A DNA stretch of 64,000 nucleotides from CAVRRZ01 sp963723745 (GTDB lineage Bacteria > Actinomycetota > Actinomycetes > Mycobacteriales > Geodermatophilaceae). Positions 30,797-39,260 of this stretch are shown in pieces. The notes under the pieces are model-generated. The model ran no database searches. It was not told where the DNA came from and was given only the letters and a program-made list of their open reading frames with translations. A program made the translations under genes and the position numbers. How positions within the stretch are numbered: position 1 is the stretch's first letter; each line of letters opens with the position of its first letter. The DNA is taken from the NCBI GenBank assembly GCA_963723745.1, contig CAVRRZ010000005.1, positions 1,240,001 to 1,304,000 of the forward strand, given 5' to 3'.

Positions 30797-31027
30797 TCAG
30801 GTGCCGTAGACCAGCGGAGCGACGAAGCCGATGAGGGCCAGCGCCTCGGCCAGGGCGAAGCCCAGGAACGCATAGGTCCGGGTCAGGCCGGCCGACTCGG
30901 GCTGGCGAGCGGTCGCCTGGATGTAGGCCGCCCAGACCAGACCCACACCGATGCCGGGGCCGATCGTCGCGATGCCGTAACCCACCGACCCGATGCTGCC
31001 GGTCAGGCCTTCAGCCAGTAGATCCAT
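30797..31027 (-). CDS. atpE: ATP synthase c subunit
   Basis: A 76-residue two-helix proteolipid of the Fo rotor ring. The ion-binding carboxylate is Glu61 in FALAEALAL, and the glycine-rich first helix is GIATIGPGIGVGL. No sodium-site motif is apparent, so proton coupling is expected. The ATG at 31027 follows atpB by 124 bp. Confidence 0.97.
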   Translation of the reverse strand: MDLLAEGLTGSIGSVGYGIATIGPGIGVGLVWAAYIQATARQPESAGLTRTYAFLGFALAEALALIGFVAPLVYGT

Positions 31028-31151
31028 TGCGGGAACTCCTTCTGTGTCGTCCGCCCGGCTTGTCCGGACGGCTGTGCGAGGTCGTGCGATGGTGCCGTTC
31101 AGGTGGGGAGCGCCCGGCGCCGAGCAGGCAGGGGCACCGTGGGGCCATGCC

Positions 31152-31979
31152 TCAGTGCTGCGCCTCCACGGAGCCGTTGAGGTAGGTGCCCATCAACATC
31201 GTGAAGACGTAGGCCTGCAGGAAGATGATGAGCAGCTCGAAGAAGGTCATCACGATCGCCATCAGGGCCGAGATCGGCCCGAATACCGCCGACCAGTTGC
31301 CCACGGTGAACAGGTAGGTCGCGCCGAGGGCGAAGGTGACGAGCAGCATGTGGCCGGCGAAGAGGTTCGCGAAGAGCCGGATGGCGAGCGTGAACGGCCG
31401 GACCACGAAGTTCTGCAGCAGCTCCAGCGGGGTGATGAGGACGTACATCGGCTTGGGGACACCGGGCATGAACGCGATGTCCCGGAAGTAGGGCACCAGT
31501 CCCTGGTGGCGGATGCCGACACCGATGTAGACGACCCAGCAGATCATGGCCAGGACCAGGGGGAAGGCGAAGCGGGCCATCGGGGAGATCTGGATGCCCG
31601 GGATGATGGCCAGCAGGTTGTTCGCCAGGATGAAGAAGAAGAGCGAGGCCAGGAAGGGTGCGAACGGCAGACCCTTGGGACCCACCACGTCTCGGGCGAT
31701 GCCGTCCCTGACCAGCGAGTAGCCGGACTCGCCGAGGAACTGCAGCCGTCCCGGCACGATCGACGCCTTGCGCGTGGCCATGACCAGGAACACCAGCATG
31801 GCGAGCGTGGCCAGCCACAGCGCCAGGATGATCCGGTCGAAGCTGAACTCGATACCGAGAAGCTCGAAGCCGAAGAGTTCCGCGGGGAAGAACTCGCCGA
31901 TGCCCGGAGCCGTGAAACCGCCGCCGGGGTCGCTCTCCACGGCCAGCACATCACCGAGCGCAGGGGCGCTGGAGGTCAC
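31152..31979 (-). CDS. atpB: ATP synthase a subunit
   Basis: A 275-residue integral membrane stator subunit with the essential Arg in FTLAIRLFANLFAGH. The GTG at 31979 has AAGGGA 6 bp upstream and overlaps the stop of the preceding AtpZ/AtpI-like gene (GTGA), so translation is coupled. Confidence 0.95.
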   Translation of the reverse strand: MTSSAPALGDVLAVESDPGGGFTAPGIGEFFPAELFGFELLGIEFSFDRIILALWLATLAMLVFLVMATRKASIVPGRLQFLGESGYSLVRDGIARDVVGPKGLPFAPFLASLFFFILANNLLAIIPGIQISPMARFAFPLVLAMICWVVYIGVGIRHQGLVPYFRDIAFMPGVPKPMYVLITPLELLQNFVVRPFTLAIRLFANLFAGHMLLVTFALGATYLFTVGNWSAVFGPISALMAIVMTFFELLIIFLQAYVFTMLMGTYLNGSVEAQH

Positions 31980-32302
31980 CGTCGTCCCTTCTGCGTCCTG
32001 GTCGGACGCTGTCTCCTGCCCGAGCGTGTGCTCGTCGGCCCCAGTCCGGGCTGAGGTCCGATGGCTCCGAACTTGACAGCCACCACGTAGATGGCCACCG
32101 CCACGCCGAGGATCACGCCGACCGGGAAGAACACGCGGGTGTCCAACCACTGGTCGAGCAGCCAGCCGACCCCACCCCACACGGCCATTCCCGAGATCAT
32201 CGTCCCGGTGACCGCCCAGCCCATCTCCGCCCCACTGGGCTGGCGAGCTGAACTTTCAGGGCGTGGTCGGTGGCCTCCGTTCCCGGAGGTGTCCTCGGCC
32301 AT
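31976..32302 (-). CDS. AtpZ/AtpI-like small membrane protein
   Basis: A 108-residue protein with two transmembrane helices (MISGMAVWGGVGWLLDQWL and VGVILGVAVAIYVVAV) and basic Arg-rich tail, matching the AtpZ/AtpI type that precedes atpB and helps c-ring assembly or ion supply. The ATG at 32302 starts MAEDTSGNG. It overlaps atpB by four bases. Confidence 0.85.
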   Translation of the reverse strand: MAEDTSGNGGHRPRPESSARQPSGAEMGWAVTGTMISGMAVWGGVGWLLDQWLDTRVFFPVGVILGVAVAIYVVAVKFGAIGPQPGLGPTSTRSGRRQRPTRTQKGRR

Positions 32303-32316
32303 CGGCGGCGAGACTA

Positions 32317-32787
32317 TCAGCCGCCCGCCGAGCGCCCGTCGCCGTCCACCGATGGCGCCCCATCGGGCCGGCCGGACACGACGGGCGGTGCCACGTAGTA
32401 CAGCTGCCGGGTCCACACCCAGCGCAGCTGGACTCCGCTCCACAGGAGGGCACCCACCACGACCGCCCAGGCCAGCGCCCGGCGGTCCAGCCAACCGTCG
32501 ACCGGCAGGGACTGCAGCACGGCGAAGAGCACCGTCGCCTTCGCCCCCAGGGCGAGCAGCGCCACGGGAAGCGTCAGCGTGTCGGCGATCCGGCCGGCCC
32601 AGGCCACCGCCCAGCCGGAGACGGCGAAGAACGCGGTGACGATGATCGCGGCCACGACCACACCGAGCGCCTCCGGCGCTCCGGCGACGAGCCCGACCAC
32701 CGGGGCCGCCGCTGCGGTGCACGCTGCGGTCGCGAGCGCGCCGACACGGATGAAGGAAAGGTCCCAGGCCGGACGTGCGTCGTTCAT
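32317..32787 (-). CDS. Conserved membrane protein of the atp operon (Rv1303-like)
   Basis: A 156-residue protein with four predicted transmembrane helices, beginning MNDARPAWDLSF. In actinobacteria a membrane protein of this kind lies between wecA and atpB and is treated as an AtpI homologue. AGGAGGT stands 7 bp before the ATG at 32787, which itself overlaps the wecA stop (ATGA). Confidence 0.82.
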   Translation of the reverse strand: MNDARPAWDLSFIRVGALATAACTAAAAPVVGLVAGAPEALGVVVAAIIVTAFFAVSGWAVAWAGRIADTLTLPVALLALGAKATVLFAVLQSLPVDGWLDRRALAWAVVVGALLWSGVQLRWVWTRQLYYVAPPVVSGRPDGAPSVDGDGRSAGG

Positions 32788-34046
32788 CGGGCGACCTCCT
32801 GGGGCGCGGGTCCGAGCTGAGCAGGGTCGGGCGGTGAGCCGGCGTCCGGCGTCGGTTCGCGCGACGGCCCCGCGGATCTGGCGGAAGGGTGGGCCGCCCG
32901 GCTGCGCCGCCGCTGGGCGGCCAGCTCGGCCGCCCGCGCCTCCCGCGCCGCTCTGCGGGCCCGCGGGCTGAGCACCGCCACCACCCCCGCGACGAGCAGG
33001 AAGCCGATGGCCAGGACGAGCTCCGCGGTGCCGCCGGTGATGGACAGCCCCACCGCACCGAAGGACAGCAACAGTGCCCAGAAGTACATGACCAGCACCG
33101 CGCGCCGGTGCGAGTGGCCCAGGGCCAGCAGGCGGTGGTGCAGGTGCATCTTGTCCGGGGAGAACGGCGACTGGCCGCGCCGGGTACGCCGGACGACGGC
33201 CATCACGAGGTCGACGAACGGGATGAACAGCACCGCGATCGGCACCAGCAGCGGCAGCGCGAGCGGCAGCAGGCTGGCGGCGGAGTCGAACGACTGCGGA
33301 TCGACCCGGCCGGTGGCGCTCACCGCCGCCGCCGAGAGCATCAGCCCGACGAGCATCGACCCGGAGTCGCCCATGAAGATGCGGGCCGGGTTGAAGTTGT
33401 GCGGCAGGAAGCCCAGGCACGCGCCGGCCAGCACGGCGGTGACCAGCGCCGGGGCGCTCATGACGTCGTTGTAGCCGACCAGCCCCAAGTTGTAGCTGTA
33501 GGCGAAGAACGCCAAGGCCGCGATCGCCGAGACACCGGCGGCCAACCCGTCCAGGCCGTCGATGAAGTTGAGCGCGTTGACCGTCAGCAGCGTGAACAGG
33601 ATGGTCAGCGGCACGCCGACGTCGGGACCGAAGGTGAGCGTGCCGATGTCGGCAACGGGCAGGAAGACGTAGGAGAACTGCACGCCGAGCAGGACCATCA
33701 CCCCGGCCGCGGCGATCTGGCCGGTGAGCTTGGTCAGCGCGTCGAGGCCCCAGCGGTCGTCGAGCACCCCGAGCGCGCAGATGAGCCCGCCAGCCACCAG
33801 AACCGCGAAGGTCTGCGAATCGTCGAAGGTGCGCTGCAGCGCCGGCAGCCGGGTGGCCACCAGGATCGCCGCGGCCACGCCGAGGAACATCGCCACTCCC
33901 CCACCGCGCGGGGTGGGGATGACGTGCACGTCTCGCTCACGGGGCGCGGCCATCACCCGCAGCCGTACCGCCAGCAACCTCACCACCGGCGTGGCCAGGA
34001 AGGTGACCAGCGCGGCGGTGAGGAGGACGACGGCGTACTCGCGCAC
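32784..34046 (-). CDS. wecA: Undecaprenyl-phosphate GlcNAc-1-phosphate transferase
   Basis: A 420-residue polyprenyl-phosphate sugar-phosphate transferase (MraY/WecA family) with about eleven membrane helices. Key motifs are the DD pair in GVLDDRWGLD, NALNFIDGLDG and the HLHHRLLALGHSHRR loop. In mycobacteria it makes decaprenyl-PP-GlcNAc, which starts arabinogalactan linkage. The C-terminal 65 residues are a disordered Arg/Ala/Pro tail. It begins with GTG 18 bp after glyA. Confidence 0.93.
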   Translation of the reverse strand: MREYAVVLLTAALVTFLATPVVRLLAVRLRVMAAPRERDVHVIPTPRGGGVAMFLGVAAAILVATRLPALQRTFDDSQTFAVLVAGGLICALGVLDDRWGLDALTKLTGQIAAAGVMVLLGVQFSYVFLPVADIGTLTFGPDVGVPLTILFTLLTVNALNFIDGLDGLAAGVSAIAALAFFAYSYNLGLVGYNDVMSAPALVTAVLAGACLGFLPHNFNPARIFMGDSGSMLVGLMLSAAAVSATGRVDPQSFDSAASLLPLALPLLVPIAVLFIPFVDLVMAVVRRTRRGQSPFSPDKMHLHHRLLALGHSHRRAVLVMYFWALLLSFGAVGLSITGGTAELVLAIGFLLVAGVVAVLSPRARRAAREARAAELAAQRRRSRAAHPSARSAGPSREPTPDAGSPPDPAQLGPAPQEVAR

Positions 34047-34064
34047 GGGGTGGCGGTCTCCGGC

Positions 34065-35342
34065 TCAGCCGGCGCGCTGCGGCTCGGGGTATGCCGGATG
34101 GGCGGTGACGAGCTCGCGGACGCCGGCGGCGACCTCCGCCGTCCGGCTGCCGTCGGCGTCGCGGATGGCGGTGCCGATCAGCGAGGCGATCTCCTTCATG
34201 TCCGACTCGCGCATGCCCTGGGTGGTGACCGACGGGCTGCCGACGCGGATGCCGGAGGCGATCGAGGCCGGCTGCGGGTCGAAGGGGATGGCGTTCTTGT
34301 TCAGCACGATGCCCGCGGCGTCGCACCGGGCCTCGGCGTCGGCCCCCGTCACCCCGGTCTCGCGCAGGTCCAGCAGCGCCAGGTGGGTGTCGGTGCCTCC
34401 GGCGACGGGCCGCAGGCCCTCGGCGGCCAGTCCCTCCGTGAGCGCCTGGGCGTTGGCGATGACCTGGCGGGCGTAGACCTGGTACTCGGGCTGCAGGCAC
34501 TCCTTGAGGTTCACCGCCTTGGCGGCGACCGCGTGCATGAGCGGGCCGCCCTGCATCATCGGGAACGCCGCCTTGTCGATGGCCTTGGCGTGCTCGGCCT
34601 TGCAGACGATCGCCCCGCCACGCGGACCGCGCAGCACCTTGTGGGTGGTGAAGGTCACGACGTCGGCGTAGGGCACCGGGCTCGGGATCGCCTTGCCGGC
34701 CACGAGGCCGATGAAGTGCGCGGCGTCGACCATGAGGATCGCGCCGACCTCGTCGGCGATCTCCCGGAAGGCGGCGAAGTCGATCAGTCGGGGGATCGCC
34801 GAGCCGCCGCAGACGATCATCTTCGGCCGGTGTTCGCGCGCGAGGTCGCGGACCTGGTCGTAGTCGATGTGCTCGGACTTCTCGTCGACCCCGTACTGGA
34901 CGGCGTTGAACCACTTGCCGCTGAAGCTGACCTTCGTGCCGTGGGTCAGGTGCCCGCCGTGTGGCAACGCCATGCCGAGGAAGGTGTCCCCCGGCTTCAG
35001 GAACGCGCCGTAGGCCGCCAGGTTGGCGTTGGCCCCGCTGTGCGGCTGCAGGTTGGCGTGCTCGGCGCCGAACAGCTCCTTCGCGCGCTCGATGCCGATT
35101 GACTCGGCGCGGTCGACGACCTCGCAGCCGCCGTAGTAGCGCCGTCCGGGATACCCCTCGGCGTACTTGTTCGACAGCGTGCTGCCCAGGGCGGCGAGCA
35201 CCGCGGGGCTGGTGAAGTTCTCGCTCGCGATCAGCTGCAGGCCGCTGCGCAGCCGGTCGAGCTCGTCGGTGACCACGGAGGCGATGTCGGGGTCGAAGGC
35301 GGCCAGGGCGTCGAAGTCCGGGCCCCAGTACGGGGTACTCAT
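34065..35342 (-). CDS. glyA: Serine hydroxymethyltransferase
   Basis: A 425-residue PLP enzyme that interconverts serine and glycine with tetrahydrofolate. The PLP lysine is Lys235 in TTHKVLRGPRGG. ASENFTS and SNKYAEGYPGRRYYGG are the family signatures. The ATG at 35342 begins MSTPYWGPDF; longer frames to 35414 have no such start logic. The 184 bp upstream shows no gene. Confidence 0.97.
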   Translation of the reverse strand: MSTPYWGPDFDALAAFDPDIASVVTDELDRLRSGLQLIASENFTSPAVLAALGSTLSNKYAEGYPGRRYYGGCEVVDRAESIGIERAKELFGAEHANLQPHSGANANLAAYGAFLKPGDTFLGMALPHGGHLTHGTKVSFSGKWFNAVQYGVDEKSEHIDYDQVRDLAREHRPKMIVCGGSAIPRLIDFAAFREIADEVGAILMVDAAHFIGLVAGKAIPSPVPYADVVTFTTHKVLRGPRGGAIVCKAEHAKAIDKAAFPMMQGGPLMHAVAAKAVNLKECLQPEYQVYARQVIANAQALTEGLAAEGLRPVAGGTDTHLALLDLRETGVTGADAEARCDAAGIVLNKNAIPFDPQPASIASGIRVGSPSVTTQGMRESDMKEIASLIGTAIRDADGSRTAEVAAGVRELVTAHPAYPEPQRAG

Positions 35343-35526
35343 CTCTGGCGCACTCCAGAAGGTCGGTGCGGGCGCCCGCGAGGCCCGGGCTCGGGCGGGG
35401 CGGAGGTCGACCAACCGTAGCGCTGCGCCCCCGCGGACCCCGCGTGGTCACCCGTGATCATCGTCGCCCGGCTGTCACTGTCGGCGTGTCGAACGGCCAC
35501 GCGACGATGCTCGCCTCCACGGCAGC

Positions 35527-36168
35527 TCAGTCGGTGAGCTCGGGAACGACGTCCTTCAGCCGGGCGGGGTCGATGGCACCGACGCGCAGCACCCGCGGGG
35601 TGGCGCCCGTGCAGTCGACGATGGTGCTGGCCGCCGAGCTGTCCCGCCGGCCGCCGTCCAGGACGACGGCCGCGTGCTCGCCGAGCTGCGCGGCGGCCTC
35701 GTCGGCCGACGTCGCGGCCGGCCGGCCCGACCGGTTGGCGCTGGACACGGCGAGCGGGCCGGTCCGGCGCAGCAGGTCGCGGGCGAGGTCGTCGTCGGGC
35801 AGCCGGACTGCGACCGTCCCCTCCGCGTCGCCGAGGTCCCAGGCCAGCGACGGCGCGTGCTCGAGGACGAGCGTCAGCCCCCCGGGCCAGAACTCCTCGG
35901 CCAGTCGCATGGCGGCCGGCGGCACCCGGAGCACCAGGCCGGCCAGCGTCGAGGCCTCGCCGATGAGGACGGGCACCGGCATCGAGCGGCCGCGGTTCTT
36001 GGCGGCGAGCAGGCCGGTCACGGCGGCCGGGCTGAACGCGTCCGCCGCCACCCCGTACACGGTGTCGGTGGGCAGCAGCACGAGGTCACCCCGGCCGATC
36101 GCGTCGGCGGCCGCGTCCAGGCCGGCGGACCGGGTCTCGGGGGCGGAGCAGTCGTAGATGTCGGCCAC
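35527..36168 (-). CDS. sua5: L-threonylcarbamoyladenylate synthase (Sua5/YwlC/TsaC)
   Basis: About 213 residues with the TsaC fold: LLPTDTVYGVAADA, KNRGRSMPVPVLI and VSSANRSGRPA. It makes threonylcarbamoyl-AMP for the t6A37 tRNA modification. The GTG at 36168 is preferred over the in-frame GTG at 36186 because GGGAG precedes it. In actinobacteria it follows prmC, and here a small membrane gene and a hairpin lie between. Confidence 0.9.
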   Translation of the reverse strand: MADIYDCSAPETRSAGLDAAADAIGRGDLVLLPTDTVYGVAADAFSPAAVTGLLAAKNRGRSMPVPVLIGEASTLAGLVLRVPPAAMRLAEEFWPGGLTLVLEHAPSLAWDLGDAEGTVAVRLPDDDLARDLLRRTGPLAVSSANRSGRPAATSADEAAAQLGEHAAVVLDGGRRDSSAASTIVDCTGATPRVLRVGAIDPARLKDVVPELTD

Positions 36169-36196
36169 GAGCAGCGAGTCTCCCACCCGGACGCGA

Positions 36197-36249
36197 CCGC
36201 GCCCGGGGCACCTGGTCGGGGCACCTGGTCGGGGGTGCCCCGGGCGCGG
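36197..36249. terminator. Perfect 16-bp hairpin with tandem 13-mer
   Basis: CCGCGCCCGGGGCACC (36197-36212) pairs perfectly with its complement at 36234-36249. The 13-bp unit GGGGCACCTGGTC is duplicated head to tail at 36205-36230. It lies just after the stop of the membrane gene at 36257 and before sua5. Confidence 0.75.
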
Positions 36250-36256
36250 CCTCGGA

Positions 36257-36637
36257 TCAGGCGCCGATCGTCGTGGTGGCCCTCCCGGTCGCCCACCGGG
36301 CCAGCACTGCCAGCCCGACGGCTGCGGCCGCGACAACCGCCTGGACGACCAGTCCGACCGCCCAGAGCGCATCGTCGTAGTGCTCGCCGAGGACGGCGAA
36401 GTGCGCCATCTGCGCGAACCAGCCGGCGACGACGGTCACGACCGCCGTCTGCCGATCGGGGGCGAGCACACCCACGACCAGGGCGAGCAGCGCGACGAGG
36501 GCGAGCCACGTCTCCAGCGCCCGGCCGTCGGTCCACTGGCCACCGGCGGCGTCCGGCCGGAGGAGCAGCCACACGCCCAGGTGCGCGATCGTGCCCACCA
36601 CGAGGACGACGAGACGCTTCCGACCGGTCCGGTTCAC
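36257..36637 (-). CDS. Small integral membrane protein of unknown function
   Basis: A 126-residue protein with four hydrophobic segments separated by short loops, the best-defined loop reading HFAVLGEHYDDALW. No family is recognised. It lies between prmC and sua5, genes that are often adjacent, and is followed by its own strong hairpin. The start is a GTG at 36637 (NRTGRKRLVV). Confidence 0.65.
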   Translation of the reverse strand: MNRTGRKRLVVLVVGTIAHLGVWLLLRPDAAGGQWTDGRALETWLALVALLALVVGVLAPDRQTAVVTVVAGWFAQMAHFAVLGEHYDDALWAVGLVVQAVVAAAAVGLAVLARWATGRATTTIGA

Positions 36638-36770
36638 CTCGGCCCTCCCTGACCGGCTCAGCGGGTCGGTTCCGCCCGACCGTCACGAACGTATCGTGAC
36701 TTCACTGGTACAGAGGGTTGCGCCCGCTCGTCGCGATGGCCTGCGCTGCGGCCGCCCCGGAGCGAGAGAC

Positions 36771-37625
36771 CTACGCGCGCCGGGCGGTGGTGAAGCGGGG
36801 CCGGCCGGCGAGGTCGGGGTGGTCGGCCACCTCGGTGAACCCCCCGTGCGCACGGACGACGGCCGGCAGCGAGCTGCCCTGCTGGTCGGCGTGCTCGACG
36901 GCCAACCAGCCTCCGGTGCGCAGCAGTCGGGCGGCGGTGCCGAGCATCCCGCGGACCACGTCGAGCCCGTCGGGGCCGCCCCAGAGGGCGAGCGACGGGT
37001 CGTGGTCGGACACCTCGCGCGGCAGCACGGCCCCGTCGGGCACGTACGGCGGGTTGGAGACGACGACGTCGACAGCGCCGTCGAGCTCGGCCAGCAGCGA
37101 CGGGTCGGTCATGTCGCCCGCGACGACGGTGACAGGGGTGTCACCGGCCGCGGCGCGCAGCCCGGCGTTGTGCCGCGTCCAGTCGATGGCCACGGGGTCC
37201 CGTTCGACGGCGGTGACCCGGGCGCCGGGGTGCTCGTGCGCGATCGACAATGCGATCGCCCCCGAGCCGGCACCCAGGTCCACGACGACGGGAGCGGCGG
37301 CGTCGGCCAGCCGCTCGAGCACCCAGCCGGTCATCTGCTCGGTCTCCGGGCGTGGCACGAACACCCCCGGGCCCACGGCCAGCTCCAGCAGGCGGAAGGG
37401 TGCGCGGCCGGTGAGGTGCTGCAGGGGGATGCGGTCGATGCGCTGGTCGAGCAGGGCGGCGAAACGCGCGAGCGCGCCGTCCGGGACCTCGTCGAGGGTG
37501 AGCAGCCGGGCGCGGGGCACGTCGAGGACGGCGGCCAGCAGCAGCTCGGCGTCGACTCGCGGTGACTCGATCTCTGCCGCGGCGAGCCGTCGCGACGCGT
37601 CGGCGAGCAGCGTGCTGGGTCTCAT
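36771..37625 (-). CDS. prmC: Release factor glutamine methyltransferase
   Basis: A 284-residue SAM-dependent methyltransferase. The SAM motif is VVDLGAGSGAIALSIA and the catalytic glutamine-binding motif is SNPPYVP. It methylates the GGQ glutamine of release factors, including PrfA encoded just upstream. The ATG at 37625 has GGAG 7 bp before it and lies 14 bp after the prfA stop. Confidence 0.95.
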   Translation of the reverse strand: MRPSTLLADASRRLAAAEIESPRVDAELLLAAVLDVPRARLLTLDEVPDGALARFAALLDQRIDRIPLQHLTGRAPFRLLELAVGPGVFVPRPETEQMTGWVLERLADAAAPVVVDLGAGSGAIALSIAHEHPGARVTAVERDPVAIDWTRHNAGLRAAAGDTPVTVVAGDMTDPSLLAELDGAVDVVVSNPPYVPDGAVLPREVSDHDPSLALWGGPDGLDVVRGMLGTAARLLRTGGWLAVEHADQQGSSLPAVVRAHGGFTEVADHPDLAGRPRFTTARRA

Positions 37626-37639
37626 GGAAGGACTCCGTC

Positions 37640-38716
37640 CTAGGAGCCGGCCGCCAGCAGCTCGGCGGTGTGTGCGGCCACCAGCGCGTCGATGACGTCG
37701 TCGAGGTCGCCGTCGACCACCTGGTCGAGGTTGTACGCCTTGTAGCCGACCCGGTGATCGCTGATCCGGTTCTCCGGGAAGTTGTACGTGCGCACCCGCT
37801 CGCTGCGGTCGACGGTGCGCACCTGGCTGCGCCGCTGGTCGCTGGCGGTGGCCGCGGCCTCCTCGCGGGCGGCGGCCAGCAGCCGAGAGCGCAGCACGCG
37901 CAGCGCCGACTCGCGGTTCTGCAGCTGGCTCTTCTCGTTCTGCGAACTCACCACGATGCCGCTGGGCAGGTGGGTGATGCGGACGGCGGAGTCGGTGGTG
38001 TTGACGCTCTGCCCGCCGGGCCCCGAGGACCGGAAGACGTCGATGCGCAGGTCGTTCGGATCGACGGTGACATCGACCTCCTCGGCCTCGGGGAGCACCA
38101 GGACGCCGGCGGCCGAGGTGTGGATCCGGCCCTGGCTCTCGGTGGCCGGCACCCGCTGGACGCGGTGCACGCCGCCCTCGAACTTCATCCGCGACCAGAT
38201 TCCCTCGTCCCCGCGGGACTTGATGGCCACGGCCACGTCCTTGTAGCCGCCCAGCTCCGCGTCCACGGCGTCGAGCACCTCGGTGGCCCACCCGCGCCGC
38301 TCGGCGTAGCGCAGGTACATGCGCAGCAGGTCGCCGGCGAACAGCGCCGACTCGGCCCCACCCTCCCCGGCCTTGATCTCGAGGATGACGTCCTTGTCGT
38401 CGTCGGGGTCCTTGGGCAGCAACTGCTCGCGCATCCGGTCGGTGAGCTCGGCGATGCGCTCCTCCAGCCCGGCCGCCTCGGCGGCGAAGGACGCGTCTTC
38501 CGCGGCGAGCTCGCGCGCGGCCTCGAGATTGCCGCGTGCCTCGTCGAGGGCGCGGGCGGTCTCGACCACCGGCGCGAGCTGCGCGTAGCGACGTCCGAGG
38601 TGCCGTGCCCGGGCCTGGTCGGAGTGCACCGCCGGGTCGGCGAGCTCGGCCTCGAGTGAGGCGTGCTCCTGCAGCAGGGCGGACAACCGCTCGGGCGCGG
38701 CGTCGACACTGCTCAT
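37640..38716 (-). CDS. prfA: Peptide chain release factor 1
   Basis: A 358-residue class I release factor for UAA and UAG. The peptidyl-tRNA hydrolysis motif GGQ occurs in SSGPGGQSVNTTDS. The N-terminal coiled-coil helix pair is also complete. Start ATG 38716. It forms an operon with prmC and lies downstream of rpmE, past a strong hairpin and a dispersed palindrome. Confidence 0.97.
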   Translation of the reverse strand: MSSVDAAPERLSALLQEHASLEAELADPAVHSDQARARHLGRRYAQLAPVVETARALDEARGNLEAARELAAEDASFAAEAAGLEERIAELTDRMREQLLPKDPDDDKDVILEIKAGEGGAESALFAGDLLRMYLRYAERRGWATEVLDAVDAELGGYKDVAVAIKSRGDEGIWSRMKFEGGVHRVQRVPATESQGRIHTSAAGVLVLPEAEEVDVTVDPNDLRIDVFRSSGPGGQSVNTTDSAVRITHLPSGIVVSSQNEKSQLQNRESALRVLRSRLLAAAREEAAATASDQRRSQVRTVDRSERVRTYNFPENRISDHRVGYKAYNLDQVVDGDLDDVIDALVAAHTAELLAAGS

Positions 38717-38736
38717 GGACGTGGCCTTTCACTGCG

Positions 38737-38762
38737 GCGGCACTTATGGCCATAAAGGCCGG
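38737..38762. repeat. 26-bp dispersed palindrome, copy C
   Basis: Core CTTATGGCCATAAAG flanked by GCGGCA and GCCGG, the best match to a symmetric core among the four copies. It lies between the rpmE terminator and the prfA start, 21 bp before prfA. Confidence 0.6.
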
Positions 38763-38781
38763 GTCGAGGGGCCGAACATGG

Positions 38782-38828
38782 CGACGGCGCCCGGTCCGTC
38801 CCGGGAGGGACGGACGCGGGCGCCGTCG
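38782..38828 (-). terminator. rpmE terminator
   Basis: A 12-bp stem (CGACGGCGCCCG with CGGGCGCCGTCG), one small bulge and a further 8-bp stem (TCCGTCCC with GGGACGGA) form a very stable hairpin starting 7 bp after the rpmE stop. Confidence 0.8.
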
Positions 38829-38834
38829 GACGAG

Positions 38835-39056
38835 CTACTTGCCGGCTCCGGCGCGCTTGCCGAAGCGCTTCTCGAAGCGGGCCACGCGGCCACCGGTGTC
38901 CAGAATGCGCTGCTTGCCGGTGTAGAAGGGGTGGCAGGCGGAGCAGGTCTCGACGGTCAGCTGACCGGTCGGCGACGTGCTGCGGGTGGTGAAGGTGTTC
39001 CCGCAACCACACGTCACGGTGGTGGTCTTGTACTCGGGGTGGATGTCGGGCTTCAT
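38835..39056 (-). CDS. rpmE: 50S ribosomal protein L31
   Basis: A 73-residue L31 of the zinc-binding (C+) type, with Cys16, Cys18, Cys38 and Cys41 forming the zinc site. Such proteins can be replaced by a Cys-less paralogue under zinc starvation; no Zur box is obvious in the 204 bp upstream. It lies between rho and prfA, as in other actinobacteria. Confidence 0.97.
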   Translation of the reverse strand: MKPDIHPEYKTTTVTCGCGNTFTTRSTSPTGQLTVETCSACHPFYTGKQRILDTGGRVARFEKRFGKRAGAGK

Positions 39057-39202
39057 GCCTCTGCCTTCGCAAGTCTTCGGAATCGGTGCACCGGGTCGAA
39101 CGCCACCGGCGGGGCGGGGATTCCCGGCCCGGGTGCGGGCTCGACCGTCGAGTATCCCCGATGGTCGAACGCCACGCCGAGCCGGGGGTGAGGCGCTGGA
39201 AC

Positions 39203-39255
39203 GGCCCCGCTGCAGGGTCCGCCGCGAGCGTGCGAGCGGTGGGGGCAGCGGGGCC
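39203..39255 (-). terminator. Hairpin after rho
   Basis: GGCCCCGCTGC (39203-39213) pairs perfectly with GCAGCGGGGCC (39245-39255), directly after the rho stop at 39261. The rest of 39057-39202 shows no gene. Confidence 0.65.
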
Positions 39256-39260
39256 CTTCC

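Noticed and set aside
36597..36770. Promoter of the small membrane gene with a TACGTT box
   Set aside because: No convincing -35 at the right distance; too weak to list.
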